From Lewinellaceae bacterium (lineage in GTDB: Bacteria > Bacteroidota > Bacteroidia > Chitinophagales > Saprospiraceae), in assembly GCA_020636255.1 (NCBI GenBank), contig JACJYE010000008.1, forward strand, positions 310,001-374,000: a stretch of 64,000 nt of DNA. The letters are read 5' to 3'. The notes below the pieces were generated by a model. The model searched no databases and had not been told where the DNA came from. It saw only the letters and a list, made by a program, of their open reading frames with translations. Shown here one piece after another: positions 33,511 through 43,033 of this stretch. Position 1 is the first letter of the stretch; each line of letters starts with the position of its first letter. A program made the translations under genes and the position numbers.

Positions 33511-35034
33511 ATGTTCACCATCCAGGACCAGTTATTCACCCTCATTAAATCGCTGACCAAGGCGGAAAAGCGCAATTTCCGGCTGTACGTCAACCGCCTG
33601 CAAAGCGCCGGCGACACCAAATTCCTGCAGCTGTTCGACGTGCTGGACCGCCTGGCGGAATACGATGAGGAACAGGCCCTGAAGCGGTTGCCCGATGTAG
33701 AAAAACGCCACCTGCCCAACCTCAAACGCCATCTCTATAAACAGATCCTGACCAGCCTGCGCCTGATATACATACAGAAGAACATCGACATTCAGATCCG
33801 CGAGCAGCTCGACTTCGCCCGTATCCTCTATGGGAAAGGCATGTACATGCAAAGCCTGCGCATCCTGGAGCGCATCAAAAAGACGGCCCTGGAACACCAC
33901 CAGGACATCCTGCACCTGGAAATACTGGAGTTCGAGAAAATGATCGAGGCCAGGCATATTACCCGCAGCCGCAAAGTGGAAAACAAAATGGAGGGCCTGC
34001 TGGAAGAAGCCGCTCACCGTAGTTACGTCACCCACTACAGCAATCTCTTTTCAAACTTCAACATCCAGGCCCACGGCTGGTATATCGTGTACGGCCATGT
34101 AAAGAACGAAACACAGGCCGAGGAGGTCCGTAACTTTTTCGAAAGCAATATGCCCAAAGGCTGGGACGAGAAAAAGCTCACCTTCTTCGAACGGGCCAAC
34201 TGGTATCAGGCCAAAATGTGGTATCACTATATACGGCTGGAATTCGAGGAGGCGGCAGGCCAGGCCAGGCTGTGGGTGCAGCTCTTCCAAACCGACGAAC
34301 AGATGAAACAGATGGACCCCGACCTGTACATGCGGGCGCTGTATTATCTGCTGGTGCTGCTGTATCTCATGCGCTCAAAGACGGAATTCGAGGCCTATCT
34401 CCGCCAGTTCGAGTCATTCGAACAGGCCTTCTGCGAACAGATGAACGACAATTCCCGCATGATCGCCTTCGTCTACCTCAACCTTAGCCGGCTGAACCAC
34501 AGCCTGCTGCGCCGCGACCCCAAGAGCGGCATCCTCCTGGCCGGCAGTATCGGCAAGGAGTTGCCCCTGCACGAAGCTTATATGGACGTTCACCGCAGCC
34601 TGCTGTTCTACTTCAAGTTCGCCTACCTGTATTTTTGCGACGGCCGGTACGAAAAGGCGCTCGAATACCTCAACGAGATCATCCACCTCAAATCGGCCCA
34701 CCTGCGCGAGGACCTGCATTACAATGCCCGCCTGCTCCATATCTTATGCCACTACGAGCTGGGCCACTACGACCTGCTCGACTACCTGCTCTCATCGGCC
34801 CAGCGCCAGTACCAGAAAGGAGAAGGCATCAGCGAAATGTCCCGTGCCACGCTGCGCTTTCTGCGACAGCTCACCCAGGCGCCGCCAGCCAGCCACCTGC
34901 AGGCCTTCAGGCAGTTCCACACCAAGCTGCAGGGGCTCCAGGCCGACAAATACGAAAGGAAAGCCCTGAATTACCTCGATATTCCTGCCTGGGTAAAGGG
35001 CAAAGCCAGCATTGGCCATCAATCGACACCATAA
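33511..35034 (+). CDS. Uncharacterised helical-repeat (TPR-like) protein
   Basis: I do not recognise this 507-residue protein as a named family. It is cytoplasmic (no signal or membrane segment), almost wholly alpha-helical, and rich in aromatic and charged residues: LFTLIKSLTKAEKRNFRLYV at the start, then helix pairs such as LHLEILEFEKMIEARHITR, LYYLLVLLYLMRSKTEFEAY and AYLYFCDGRYEKALEYLNEI, the last a plausible TPR unit. The N-terminal 'LTKAEKRNFRLYV' block is seen in many Saprospiria/Chitinophagia proteins of similar size. It stands alone; the next gene is convergent and overlaps it by 16 bases at the stops. Confidence 0.75.
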   Translation: MFTIQDQLFTLIKSLTKAEKRNFRLYVNRLQSAGDTKFLQLFDVLDRLAEYDEEQALKRLPDVEKRHLPNLKRHLYKQILTSLRLIYIQKNIDIQIREQLDFARILYGKGMYMQSLRILERIKKTALEHHQDILHLEILEFEKMIEARHITRSRKVENKMEGLLEEAAHRSYVTHYSNLFSNFNIQAHGWYIVYGHVKNETQAEEVRNFFESNMPKGWDEKKLTFFERANWYQAKMWYHYIRLEFEEAAGQARLWVQLFQTDEQMKQMDPDLYMRALYYLLVLLYLMRSKTEFEAYLRQFESFEQAFCEQMNDNSRMIAFVYLNLSRLNHSLLRRDPKSGILLAGSIGKELPLHEAYMDVHRSLLFYFKFAYLYFCDGRYEKALEYLNEIIHLKSAHLREDLHYNARLLHILCHYELGHYDLLDYLLSSAQRQYQKGEGISEMSRATLRFLRQLTQAPPASHLQAFRQFHTKLQGLQADKYERKALNYLDIPAWVKGKASIGHQSTP

Positions 35035-36056
35035 AAAACCGCGTTCAAAAAGGCCAGCATCCTGTCAAGGGCCGTCGGCGCATCCTTCTCAAAACTATTA
35101 CCCAAATAGGGATTAACCCCTGAATCCAGGAACGCATGCGGGCGGCCTTCGTATTCCCAGTATTCTACCGGTTGGCCGGCAGCCTGTAATTTACCCATAT
35201 AGTGCCTCACCGATTCCGGCGTCGTAAGATTGTCTTTCTCCCCTACCGTGAGCAGTTGAGGAGGCAGCCTGCGCTCGGTTGCATCGGGGATGTGGTAAAT
35301 GGGGGAAACCGCTTTATAATATTCCGGGTTGTCAATCATGTTGTAGGACGCTCCGAAAATGGGGCGTGGGGCTGCGCCGCCCAACTGCCAGAAGATATTG
35401 GAAGGAGCTTCAAAACCGTTGCGGCAGGCCTCATAAAGGTCAAAAGCCCCATAGCTGATGATGGCCGCCTGAACGGCCAGCCCTTTCTTTTTCGCTATCT
35501 TTTCAGCGCGCTTGCCGCCGGGCAGGTAAGAAGGGTTAAAACCCAATGGTTCAGCCTCAAAACCCGTAGTACTGAGCTGGTTTCCCATAACTACGACCAT
35601 GGAAGCCAGATGCCCCCCGGCACTGTCGCCCGTTACGGCCAGTTTCTTTTTGTCGCCCTTGTATTTACCGATATTTTCCTTAATCCATAATACCGCACCG
35701 AAGACATCCTCCACGATCTGGTTCATACGCACGGTATTACCCTGGCCTACCAACAGGCGGTAGTTGACATTACACACGACATATTCCCCATGCTCCGCAA
35801 TGTATTGCGCCATCTCATCCATAATGGATTTATTATTGATCAGCCAGCCGCCACCATGGAAAATGACGAGCACAGGGTATTTCTTTTTACCTGTCTCGGG
35901 AGTATAAATATCCATCGTCAGGCCAAACCCATCAGGCGAAGCCCATAAAACATCCTTTTTTACCGCGTAAGGATGCGTACCATTCCCATGCTGCGACAGG
36001 GCCGGGACTTGAAAGATCAACAGATTGAGCAGAAAGAGTTGGAAGATTTTCATCAT
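35019..36056 (-). CDS. Secreted alpha/beta-hydrolase esterase (BD-FAE/lipase-like)
   Basis: A 345-residue hydrolase with a signal peptide (MKIFQLFLLNLLIFQVPALS). The oxyanion-hole motif HGGGW lies near residue 66 and the nucleophile elbow GDSAGGH near 143; the Asp/His end is in LLTVGEKDNLTTPES and GRPHAFLDSG. It resembles BD-FAE/hormone-sensitive-lipase-like esterases that remove acyl groups from sugars or small esters in the periplasm. Its last codons overlap the convergent helical-repeat gene by 16 bases. It faces away from the carbohydrate locus that begins at 36149, with which it may share a regulatory region. Confidence 0.85.
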   Translation of the reverse strand: MMKIFQLFLLNLLIFQVPALSQHGNGTHPYAVKKDVLWASPDGFGLTMDIYTPETGKKKYPVLVIFHGGGWLINNKSIMDEMAQYIAEHGEYVVCNVNYRLLVGQGNTVRMNQIVEDVFGAVLWIKENIGKYKGDKKKLAVTGDSAGGHLASMVVVMGNQLSTTGFEAEPLGFNPSYLPGGKRAEKIAKKKGLAVQAAIISYGAFDLYEACRNGFEAPSNIFWQLGGAAPRPIFGASYNMIDNPEYYKAVSPIYHIPDATERRLPPQLLTVGEKDNLTTPESVRHYMGKLQAAGQPVEYWEYEGRPHAFLDSGVNPYLGNSFEKDAPTALDRMLAFLNAVFYGVD

Positions 36057-36148
36057 TTTATTTTATTGCGTCATTTTAACACAATGAAAATACGATAATA
36101 TTCGAAAAAGGCCAATCTTTAACATATTTTGCAGAAAAAAAATAGTGT

Positions 36149-36898
36149 ATGCCTGGATTTGCGACAGATCAACTCCTCCAGGGCCTATCGGTGGACTGCG
36201 TTATTTTCGGCTTTCACCAGAACGAGTTGAAGGTTCTGCTACTTAAGCTGAAACAGTTAGACATGTGGGCCCTGCCAGGCGGCTTTGTCGGTGTAACCGA
36301 GGACGTCGACCAGGCTGCGACGAGGGTATTGAGCGAACGGACAGGCCTGGAAGATATCTTTCTCCAGCAGTTCTTCCTCTTTGGCGATGCCAGCCGCCAC
36401 AGGGCCGGGCATGGCGCCCGGCTTGCAGAACTGGGGGCCATCCCTGCGGAATGGGCAGACTGGCTTGACCGGCGCTTCGTCACATTGGGTTACTACGCCC
36501 TGGTGGAATACTCCAGGGTAAAAGCCCCGAAGCCCGACCAAACGTCGGAATCATGTGAATGGTGTGCGCTCAATGCCCTGCCGAAGCTGATGCTCGACCA
36601 TTCCGAGATCCTGACAAAGGCCCATGACACCCTGAAAAAGCACCTGAACGACCAGCCCATCGGGCTCAACCTGCTGCCTGCGCAGTTTACTATGCCAGAG
36701 CTGCAGGCGCTGTATGAAACGGTTTTGGGCACAACGCTGGACCGCAGGAATTTCCAGCGCAAGATGCTCGGCTACGGCATTCTAAACCGCACCGGCAAAC
36801 GGATGACCGGCGCCCCGCACAAAGCGCCCTGGCTGTACGAGTTTGATGAAGAAAAATATCGCCTGGCGTTACAAGCCGGCCTGAATACCGGCTGGTAA
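36149..36898 (+). CDS. NUDIX-fold transcriptional regulator (NrtR/AraR-like) with degenerate NUDIX box
   Basis: A 249-residue protein: NUDIX domain about 10-150 and a C-terminal winged helix about 160-245 (LLPAQFTMPELQALYETVLG, LDRRNFQRKMLGYGIL). The NUDIX box GX5EX7REUXEEXGU reads G45...E51...R59-V-L-S-E-R-T-G-L67: the Glu after Arg59 is Val60 and the second metal Glu is Arg64, so hydrolysis is unlikely. Such NrtR-type proteins use the fold to bind an effector; Bacteroidota relatives (AraR) regulate sugar catabolism. Its position 38 bases before GH3 and upstream of GH92 suggests local control of this glycosidase cluster (inference). Confidence 0.85.
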   Translation: MPGFATDQLLQGLSVDCVIFGFHQNELKVLLLKLKQLDMWALPGGFVGVTEDVDQAATRVLSERTGLEDIFLQQFFLFGDASRHRAGHGARLAELGAIPAEWADWLDRRFVTLGYYALVEYSRVKAPKPDQTSESCEWCALNALPKLMLDHSEILTKAHDTLKKHLNDQPIGLNLLPAQFTMPELQALYETVLGTTLDRRNFQRKMLGYGILNRTGKRMTGAPHKAPWLYEFDEEKYRLALQAGLNTGW

Positions 36899-36936
36899 CG
36901 CCGCTTTGACAGTCCGATCCATAAAAAAATAAAGAC

Positions 36937-38883
36937 ATGAGGTTATTATCCACCTTTACACTTAGCTTAGTAGTGCTGCTTATCTCCAATTGCAGACAGG
37001 CCGCACCCACCGGCGGCGAAGCCCAGATACCGGCCATCGCCCTGGAAAAAACACAGTGCAAACTCGAAATCGACGGTTGGGTTTTCAGAGACCTCAACCA
37101 CAACGGCAAACTCGACATCTACGAAGATATCCGGCAACCTATCGATGCCAGGGTTGAAGACCTGCTGGCCCAGATGACGCTGGAAGAGAAGGCCGGCCTG
37201 ATGTTCATCGACGGGACGGCGGCCAATGAAGACGCCACACTGGAGAAAAAGCCCGATGACAAAGGCCCCGGAGCACGCAGGCCCGCAGCGATCGAGAACA
37301 TTTCGGAGCGGAAATTGTCCCATTTCAACCTATGGCAGATACCCGAAAGCCCTGTCATTATGGCCACCTGGTACAACAACCTCCAGGCCTACGCCGAAGC
37401 CACCCGCCTGGGCATCCCTGTTACCATTGCTTCCGACCCGCGGCACCACTTCAGCGAGAACATCTTCTCGATGCAGGCCAACCGGTTCAGCCAGTTCTGC
37501 GAAACACCCGGCCTTGCCGCCATTGGTGACACCGCCCTGGTGGAGCAATTCGCCGATATCGTCCGCCGGGAGTACCTGGCGGTGGGTTTCCGGGAAGCCC
37601 TGCACCCCCAGGTCGACCTGGCAACCGAGCCGCGATGGCCCCGCATCAGCGGTACCTTTGGCGAAGATGCTCAGCTCAGCGCCAGACTGGTGAGGGCCTA
37701 TATCAAAGGCCTGCAGGGCCCTGCGCTGAGTAGCAACAGCGTAGCGGCCATGACGAAACACTTCCCCGGCGGCGGCCCGCAAAAGGAAGGCCTCGACCCG
37801 CACTTCGAATTCCAGCAGGGCCAGATCTATCCAGGCAATAATTTCGACTATCACCTCATCCCCTTCGAAGCGGCCATTGATGCCGGCACGGCGGCCATCA
37901 TGCCCTATTACGGCGTGCCCACCGGGCAAACCGCCGAAGATGTCGGTATGGCCTTTAATAAAAGCATCATCACCGGGCTGCTGCGCGACAAATACAAGTA
38001 CGACGGCGTAGTCTGCACCGACTGGGGCCTGATCACGGACGCCCCCCTGGGCCCCGATTATGTATGGCCGGCACGGGCCTGGGGCGTCGAACAGCTCAGC
38101 GAAGCGGACAGGGTGTTTAAGGTCATAGAAGCCGGTTGCGACCAGTTTGGCGGGGAACACCGGCAGGAACTGGTGGTTCAGCTCGTCAGGGAAGGCAGGC
38201 TCAGTGAAGAACGCATCAATACCTCGGCCAGAAGGATACTGAAACAGAAATTCCAGCTTGGCCTGTTCGACAACCCCTTTGTCGACGAAAGCCTGGCCGA
38301 CAGCCTCGTGGGCAGGCCAGAAGCCATAGCGCTGGGTGAGCAAAGCCAGCAAAGGGCCATGACACTGCTTAAAAACGAAGGTCATACCCTGCCCCTCGAA
38401 AAAGGCAAGTGGAAGGTGTACGTAGAAGGCATCGACAGCGCTGTTATCGTACAGTACGCCACGCCGGTGCAATCGCCCGAGGAGGCCGACTTCGCGATTA
38501 TCCGCATCAATACCCCCTGGTACCCCGTTGAGACTAAAAACTTTATGGCGCGGGGCTTCCACCATGGCGGGCTCGATTTTCCGGAAGCCGAAAAAGCCCG
38601 GATACTGAAAGTGTTACAAACGACACCGACGATCGTAGATATCTACCTCGACCGCCCGGCCGTCATCCCGGATATTACAGCCCATTGCAAAGCACTGGTT
38701 GGAAACTTTGGGGCAAGCAGCAAGTCCGTCTGCGAAGTGCTGTTCGGCAATGCCCGCCCGGAAGGCAAACTGCCCTTCGAACTGCCGGCGTCGATGGATG
38801 CCGTAAAACAACAAAAAGCGGATGTGCCGTACGATAGCGAGAAGCCTTTATTCGCCTTTGGTTTCGGTTTGCGGTACGAATAG
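36937..38883 (+). CDS. Glycoside hydrolase family 3 lipoprotein (beta-glucosidase-like)
   Basis: A 648-residue GH3 enzyme. A lipoprotein-type signal ends at Cys19 (VLLISNC), then comes a calcium-loop-like DLNHNGKLDIYED at about 52-64. The GH3 TIM barrel has KHFPGGGP (274-281) and the nucleophile Asp362 in VVCTDWG, where most members have SDW. The second, alpha/beta sandwich domain (from ~450) ends with FAFGFGLRYE. GH3 enzymes remove beta-linked glucose, xylose or GlcNAc from the ends of oligosaccharides; the specificity is not readable here. It follows the NUDIX regulator by 38 bases. Confidence 0.9.
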   Translation: MRLLSTFTLSLVVLLISNCRQAAPTGGEAQIPAIALEKTQCKLEIDGWVFRDLNHNGKLDIYEDIRQPIDARVEDLLAQMTLEEKAGLMFIDGTAANEDATLEKKPDDKGPGARRPAAIENISERKLSHFNLWQIPESPVIMATWYNNLQAYAEATRLGIPVTIASDPRHHFSENIFSMQANRFSQFCETPGLAAIGDTALVEQFADIVRREYLAVGFREALHPQVDLATEPRWPRISGTFGEDAQLSARLVRAYIKGLQGPALSSNSVAAMTKHFPGGGPQKEGLDPHFEFQQGQIYPGNNFDYHLIPFEAAIDAGTAAIMPYYGVPTGQTAEDVGMAFNKSIITGLLRDKYKYDGVVCTDWGLITDAPLGPDYVWPARAWGVEQLSEADRVFKVIEAGCDQFGGEHRQELVVQLVREGRLSEERINTSARRILKQKFQLGLFDNPFVDESLADSLVGRPEAIALGEQSQQRAMTLLKNEGHTLPLEKGKWKVYVEGIDSAVIVQYATPVQSPEEADFAIIRINTPWYPVETKNFMARGFHHGGLDFPEAEKARILKVLQTTPTIVDIYLDRPAVIPDITAHCKALVGNFGASSKSVCEVLFGNARPEGKLPFELPASMDAVKQQKADVPYDSEKPLFAFGFGLRYE

Positions 38884-38930
38884 GCCATAGCAAAATCGCG
38901 GCCAAAAAATAAAGCGCCCGGCCACTGTCA

Positions 38931-39245
38931 GGGCAATCGCTTTTAAAAAAGTATTCTTCATCTTGCCCAGGCGGCGGCTTTTTTGGTTCGTTTTTTGGCC
39001 GCCCAAAAAATGAACGAAGGAGATCACAAGCCGTTTCGCGCCCCATAACTGCGGTTTTCCAAAACCTGGTACATGAAAAGGCGCTTCACTTCTGGAATGC
39101 TTGGATAATCCATGAAGAAAACCTCGCCTTGAATGGTAGCCAAAAAACCATAAGGCCGTTTGCCCCGGCTGTAGCAGCTATACATGCAACAGCGAAAGCC
39201 TGGTAGCCTCTCCCTGGCAATCCGCCTTTAGCAGGTTTGGCGTTA
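38931..39245. repeat. Dispersed repeat family A, copy 2, interrupted by a family B element
   Basis: Same unit as 7866-8098, from CAGGGCAATCGC to GCAGGTTTGGCGTTAA, but with about 95 more bases after the first 38, and these include an intact family B unit (38969-39025). Either the B element inserted into A, or copy 1 lost it. With the next site, it fills the gap 38884-39362 between GH3 and GH92; no gene is seen there. Confidence 0.8.
38969..39025. repeat. Dispersed repeat family B, copy 2
   Basis: Identical over 55 or more bases to 8278-8335 (GGCGGCGGCTTTTTTGG ... GAACGAAGGAGATC); nested inside the family A copy. Confidence 0.75.
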
Positions 39246-39281
39246 AGTACGCAAAGGTTGGCGCTAAAATTTTGCGTACTT
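39245..39281. promoter_or_regulatory. 11-base inverted repeat upstream of GH92
   Basis: AAGTACGCAAA (39245-39255) and TTTGCGTACTT (39271-39281) form a perfect inverted repeat with a 15-base spacer, 82 bases before the GH92 start. It might be an operator, but GCGTACTTTGCG-type sequences also occur as degenerate intergenic repeats in Bacteroidota. Confidence 0.35.
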
Positions 39282-39362
39282 TGCGCCTACTGCCCATCAT
39301 GGCCAGCATGCGCGAGGTGGGGCAGTGTAGGCATTTGCCCTCAGACAAAAGCAAGTAAAACC

Positions 39363-41675
39363 ATGAAGCTCAAAGAACAACTTACCCGCCTGGCCCTGGC
39401 CGGCATCACCCTTTGCACGCTGGCCTTCCTTCCTTACGCCGCACAGGCGCAGCCTTTACCTGAAGGAGGCCTCACCCGGTACGTCAACCCGCTGATGGGC
39501 ACGGATTCCGAGTTCTCCCTGTCCAACGGCAATACCTACCCCGCCATTGCCCGCCCCTGGGGCATGAACTTCTGGACGCCACAGACCGCCAAGATGGGCG
39601 ACGGCTGGGCCTATGCCTACGATGCCTACCACATCCGAGGCTTCAAACAGACCCACCAGCCCAGCCCCTGGATCAACGACTACGCGGCATTTTCCATCAT
39701 GCCGGTAACCGGCGGCCTCAAATTCGGCGAAGAAGAGCGCAAGTCCTGGTTTTCGCATAAAACCGAGACGGTGCAACCGAACTATTACAGTGTATACCTG
39801 GCGGATTACGACGTCACGGCCGAGGCCACGCCTACAGAGCGGGCCGCTTATTTCCGCTTTACCTTCCCGCAGAGCGATTCGGCCTTCATCATTATCGACG
39901 CTTTTGACAAGGGTTCCATGGTGCGCGTGATGCCCGAGCAGCGCAAGGTCATCGGCTATTGCCGCAATAACCACGGGGGCGTGCCCGCCAATTTCCACAA
40001 CTACTTCGTGCTCGAATTCGACAAGGATTTCCAATGGGTACACACCTGGAAAGATGGCGCGCTCGCACCGGGGCAGCCTTCCAGCGAAGGAGAACACGTA
40101 GGCGCCATCATCGGGTTTTCCACTAAAAAAGGCGAACAGGTGCATGTAAAAGTGGCTTCGTCATTCATCAGCCCCGAACAGGCGGCCCTGAACATGGAGC
40201 AGGAGATCGGGAAAAACAGTTTCGAACAAACCAGGGCCGAAGGGCTGCAGGCCTGGGAAAACGAACTGGGCCGCATCAGAGTGGAAGGCGATAATATCGA
40301 CGATATCCGCACCTTTTACTCCTGCCTGTACCGGCTGCTCCTGTTCCCGCGCAAATTCTACGAGATCAATGCCGCAGGCGAAGTAGTACATTACAGCCCT
40401 TACAACGGCAAGGTGCTGCCCGGTTATATGTTCACCGACAACGGCTTCTGGGATACCTTCCGCGCGGTCTTCCCTTTTTTCACCCTCATGTACCCCGAGC
40501 TGGACGCCCACATCATGCAAGGCCTGGCCAACACCTACAAGGAAAGCGGCTGGTTGCCGGAATGGGCCAGCCCCGGCCATCGCGACTGTATGATCGGCTC
40601 CAATTCGGCTTCGCTGATCGCCGACGCTTACATCAAAGGCATTCGCGGTTTTGATATCGAAACGCTGTACGAAGCTGTCGTAAAGAACACGACCAGCGAA
40701 GGCCCCCTTAGCTCGGTCGGGCGTTACGGCGCGGAATACTACAACCGCCTGGGATATGTACCCTACGACGTAGACATCAACGAAAACGCCGCCAGGACGC
40801 TGGAATACGCCTACGCCGATTTCACCATCTGGCAACTGGCCAAGGCATTGGGCAAACCTCAGGCCGACTTAAGCCTGTTCAGGAAACGCGCCCAAAACTA
40901 CCGCAACCTCTTCGACCCGGAAACCAAACTGATGCGCGGCAAGAACGAGGACGGCCACTTCCAGACGCCTTTCAGCCCTTTCAAGTGGGGCGACGCATTT
41001 ACCGAAGGTAACAGCTGGCACTATTCCTGGTCCGTTTTCCAGGATGTCGACGGCCTGGCCGGCCTCATGGGCGGCCCCGATGCTTTTACGGCCAAACTGG
41101 ACTCCGTGTTCACCATGCCTCCGGTGTTCGACGAGTCCTACTACGGTTTTGTTATCCACGAGATCAGGGAGATGCAGATCATGGGTATGGGGCAGTACGC
41201 CCACGGCAACCAGCCCATACAACACATGATCTACCTGTACAACTACGCCGGCAAGCCATGGAAGGCCCAGCAGCGGGTACGCCAGGTGATGCACAAGCTC
41301 TACGCCCCTACCCCCGACGGCTACTGCGGCGATGAGGACAACGGCCAGACCTCGGCCTGGTATGTCTTTAGCGCCCTGGGCTTCTACCCCGTATGCCCGG
41401 GCACTCCGCAATACGTCTTCGGAAGCCCGCTCTTCGAAAAAGCAACCCTAAGCATGCCGAATGGCACGGCCTTCACCATCGAAGCCAAAGGCAATGCGGC
41501 TGGCAAGCCTTATATACAGTCTGCAAAACTGAACGGCAAGCCCTACGCCAATACCTGGGTCAGCCATCAGGCCCTGCAGGCCGGTGGCAGCCTGGAATTC
41601 ACCATGGGCGCCGAACCTAATGAAAAGTGGGGGGCAGCCAAAGAGGCAGCACCGTACTCGATGTCGGGGGATTGA
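39363..41675 (+). CDS. Glycoside hydrolase family 92 alpha-mannosidase, exported
   Basis: A 770-residue GH92 enzyme with a signal peptide (residues ~1-26, ending AAQAQ). Family hallmarks: VNPLMGTDSEFSLSNGNTYP, IARPWGMNFWTPQT, the catalytic region DNGFWDTFRAVFPFF, the acid-carrying HEIREMQIMGMGQYAHGNQP, and NGQTSAWYVFSALGFYP. GH92 enzymes are Ca-dependent exo-alpha-mannosidases, often alpha-1,2, acting on N-glycans or yeast mannan. The ATG at 39363 starts the signal peptide; earlier in-frame codons belong to the intergenic region. The (alpha/alpha)6 glycosidase follows after 43 bases containing the CTCCAAACAAG motif, so the two are likely co-transcribed. Confidence 0.93.
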   Translation: MKLKEQLTRLALAGITLCTLAFLPYAAQAQPLPEGGLTRYVNPLMGTDSEFSLSNGNTYPAIARPWGMNFWTPQTAKMGDGWAYAYDAYHIRGFKQTHQPSPWINDYAAFSIMPVTGGLKFGEEERKSWFSHKTETVQPNYYSVYLADYDVTAEATPTERAAYFRFTFPQSDSAFIIIDAFDKGSMVRVMPEQRKVIGYCRNNHGGVPANFHNYFVLEFDKDFQWVHTWKDGALAPGQPSSEGEHVGAIIGFSTKKGEQVHVKVASSFISPEQAALNMEQEIGKNSFEQTRAEGLQAWENELGRIRVEGDNIDDIRTFYSCLYRLLLFPRKFYEINAAGEVVHYSPYNGKVLPGYMFTDNGFWDTFRAVFPFFTLMYPELDAHIMQGLANTYKESGWLPEWASPGHRDCMIGSNSASLIADAYIKGIRGFDIETLYEAVVKNTTSEGPLSSVGRYGAEYYNRLGYVPYDVDINENAARTLEYAYADFTIWQLAKALGKPQADLSLFRKRAQNYRNLFDPETKLMRGKNEDGHFQTPFSPFKWGDAFTEGNSWHYSWSVFQDVDGLAGLMGGPDAFTAKLDSVFTMPPVFDESYYGFVIHEIREMQIMGMGQYAHGNQPIQHMIYLYNYAGKPWKAQQRVRQVMHKLYAPTPDGYCGDEDNGQTSAWYVFSALGFYPVCPGTPQYVFGSPLFEKATLSMPNGTAFTIEAKGNAAGKPYIQSAKLNGKPYANTWVSHQALQAGGSLEFTMGAEPNEKWGAAKEAAPYSMSGD

Positions 41676-41688
41676 TCGCTGGCTGATA

Positions 41689-41708
41689 ACCTCCAAACAA
41701 GTTCTAAA
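41689..41708 (+). repeat. Intercistronic 20-base motif, copy 3
   Basis: ACCTCCAAACAAGTTCTAAA, in sense orientation 14 bases after the GH92 stop and 11 bases before the next start. Other copies: 18931, 25884 and 59456. Confidence 0.6.
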
Positions 41709-41718
41709 CCTTTGTCCT

Positions 41719-43023
41719 ATGATGCCACTCCTCAGAATAATACCTCTTCTGCTATTTGCCTGCCTGCTCTCTGCCCAGCCTGGCAACAGGGAGGAACTGG
41801 CCAGGGCCATCCTGGCCAACAAAGCCTTTGACAAAGTGATGGAAAAAGGCGAAACCATCCTGAAAACCGGCTTCAACGCAGGCGATGGTTATGCAGAAGT
41901 CTGGATACGTGACCTCAACACCTTCATCATCTATTCCTGCCGGGCCTTACCCCGCGAGAAGGTGCGGGAAGCCCTGCTGACGTTTTTCTACTTCCAGGGG
42001 TTCGACGGAAACATTCCCGACGGTTACCAGCAGGTGCCGGAAGGCCACCAGGCGGATAACTACGGCACTTATGCCCGGTATGACATGCCGGGTTACGTTT
42101 TCCATAAAAACACCGTAGAGACGGACCAGGAAACCTCCCTTATCCAGGCTGTCTACCGCTATATCCAGGAAACCGGCGACCGGGAGTTTCTGCAAGAAGA
42201 CATCCGTGGGAAAAGTGTGCTGCAACGGCTGGAATTTGCGCTGGACTACCTGATGAAACACAAGTTCAATGAAAAATACGGCCTGCTGTGGGGCGGAACG
42301 ACTACCGACTGGGGCGATGTTCAGCCTTACCACAAATGGGGGGTGAAATACGACGAGTACGGCATACCCGCCATCGACATTTACGACAACGCCATGTTCC
42401 TGATCGCGCTTGACAACTTCTGCACGCTTACTTCCGATAAGGACAGCTGGGCGAAATGGCGGGCCGTTCACGGTTCGGTAAAGGCCAATATCCGCAAATA
42501 CCTCTGGGATGACAGCAAGAAAAAATTCATCCCCCACCTGTATATCCGGCACGAAGCTTTCCCCGGCCTGGATGAAAACGCCATCTTTTACCACGGCGGC
42601 ACGGCGGTGGCCATCCAGGCAGGCCTTTTGAGCAAGGCGGAGATCCGTTCATCTTTGAAAAGAATGCGGGAAAATGTAAAAGCCTGCGGCGCACAAAGCA
42701 TAGGGCTGACACTCTACCCTCCCTACCCCGAGGGCAGCTTCGAGAACAAGGGCATGGGCCCGTATTCCTACCAGAACGCCGGCGACTGGACGTGGTTCGG
42801 CGCCCGGATGATCACGGCCCTGGTGCAAAACGGCATGGTTGAAGATGCATATCAGGAGATCCAGCCCTTCGTCGAGCGGGTGGCCAGAAATGACGGCTTC
42901 TTTGAATGGTACACCATAAAGGGCGAGCCACACGGCTCAGGCACCTTCCGCGGCTCCGCCGGCGTGTTGATGGAAGCTATCGACGCCTTAAAAGCTTGGG
43001 CCCGCGACTACCGCGACGAGTAG
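41719..43023 (+). CDS. Exported six-hairpin ((alpha/alpha)6) glycoside hydrolase
   Basis: A 434-residue protein with a signal peptide (MMPLLRIIPLLLFACLLSAQ) and an (alpha/alpha)6-barrel fold seen in GH37/GH63/amylo-glucosidase-like enzymes: GYAEVWIRDLNTFIIYSCRAL, TVETDQETSLIQAVYRYIQETGD, LLWGGTTTDWGDVQ, IYDNAMFLIALDNF, and NAGDWTWFGARMITALVQ. Acid and base residues (Asp in RDLN and in TDWGD) are plausible catalytic carboxylates. The exact family is not certain. The start is ATG at 41719 (a second Met follows at 41722). Its place after GH92 suggests a joint role in degrading a mannose- or glucose-containing glycan. Confidence 0.8.
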   Translation: MMPLLRIIPLLLFACLLSAQPGNREELARAILANKAFDKVMEKGETILKTGFNAGDGYAEVWIRDLNTFIIYSCRALPREKVREALLTFFYFQGFDGNIPDGYQQVPEGHQADNYGTYARYDMPGYVFHKNTVETDQETSLIQAVYRYIQETGDREFLQEDIRGKSVLQRLEFALDYLMKHKFNEKYGLLWGGTTTDWGDVQPYHKWGVKYDEYGIPAIDIYDNAMFLIALDNFCTLTSDKDSWAKWRAVHGSVKANIRKYLWDDSKKKFIPHLYIRHEAFPGLDENAIFYHGGTAVAIQAGLLSKAEIRSSLKRMRENVKACGAQSIGLTLYPPYPEGSFENKGMGPYSYQNAGDWTWFGARMITALVQNGMVEDAYQEIQPFVERVARNDGFFEWYTIKGEPHGSGTFRGSAGVLMEAIDALKAWARDYRDE

Positions 43024-43033
43024 GCATCACACC

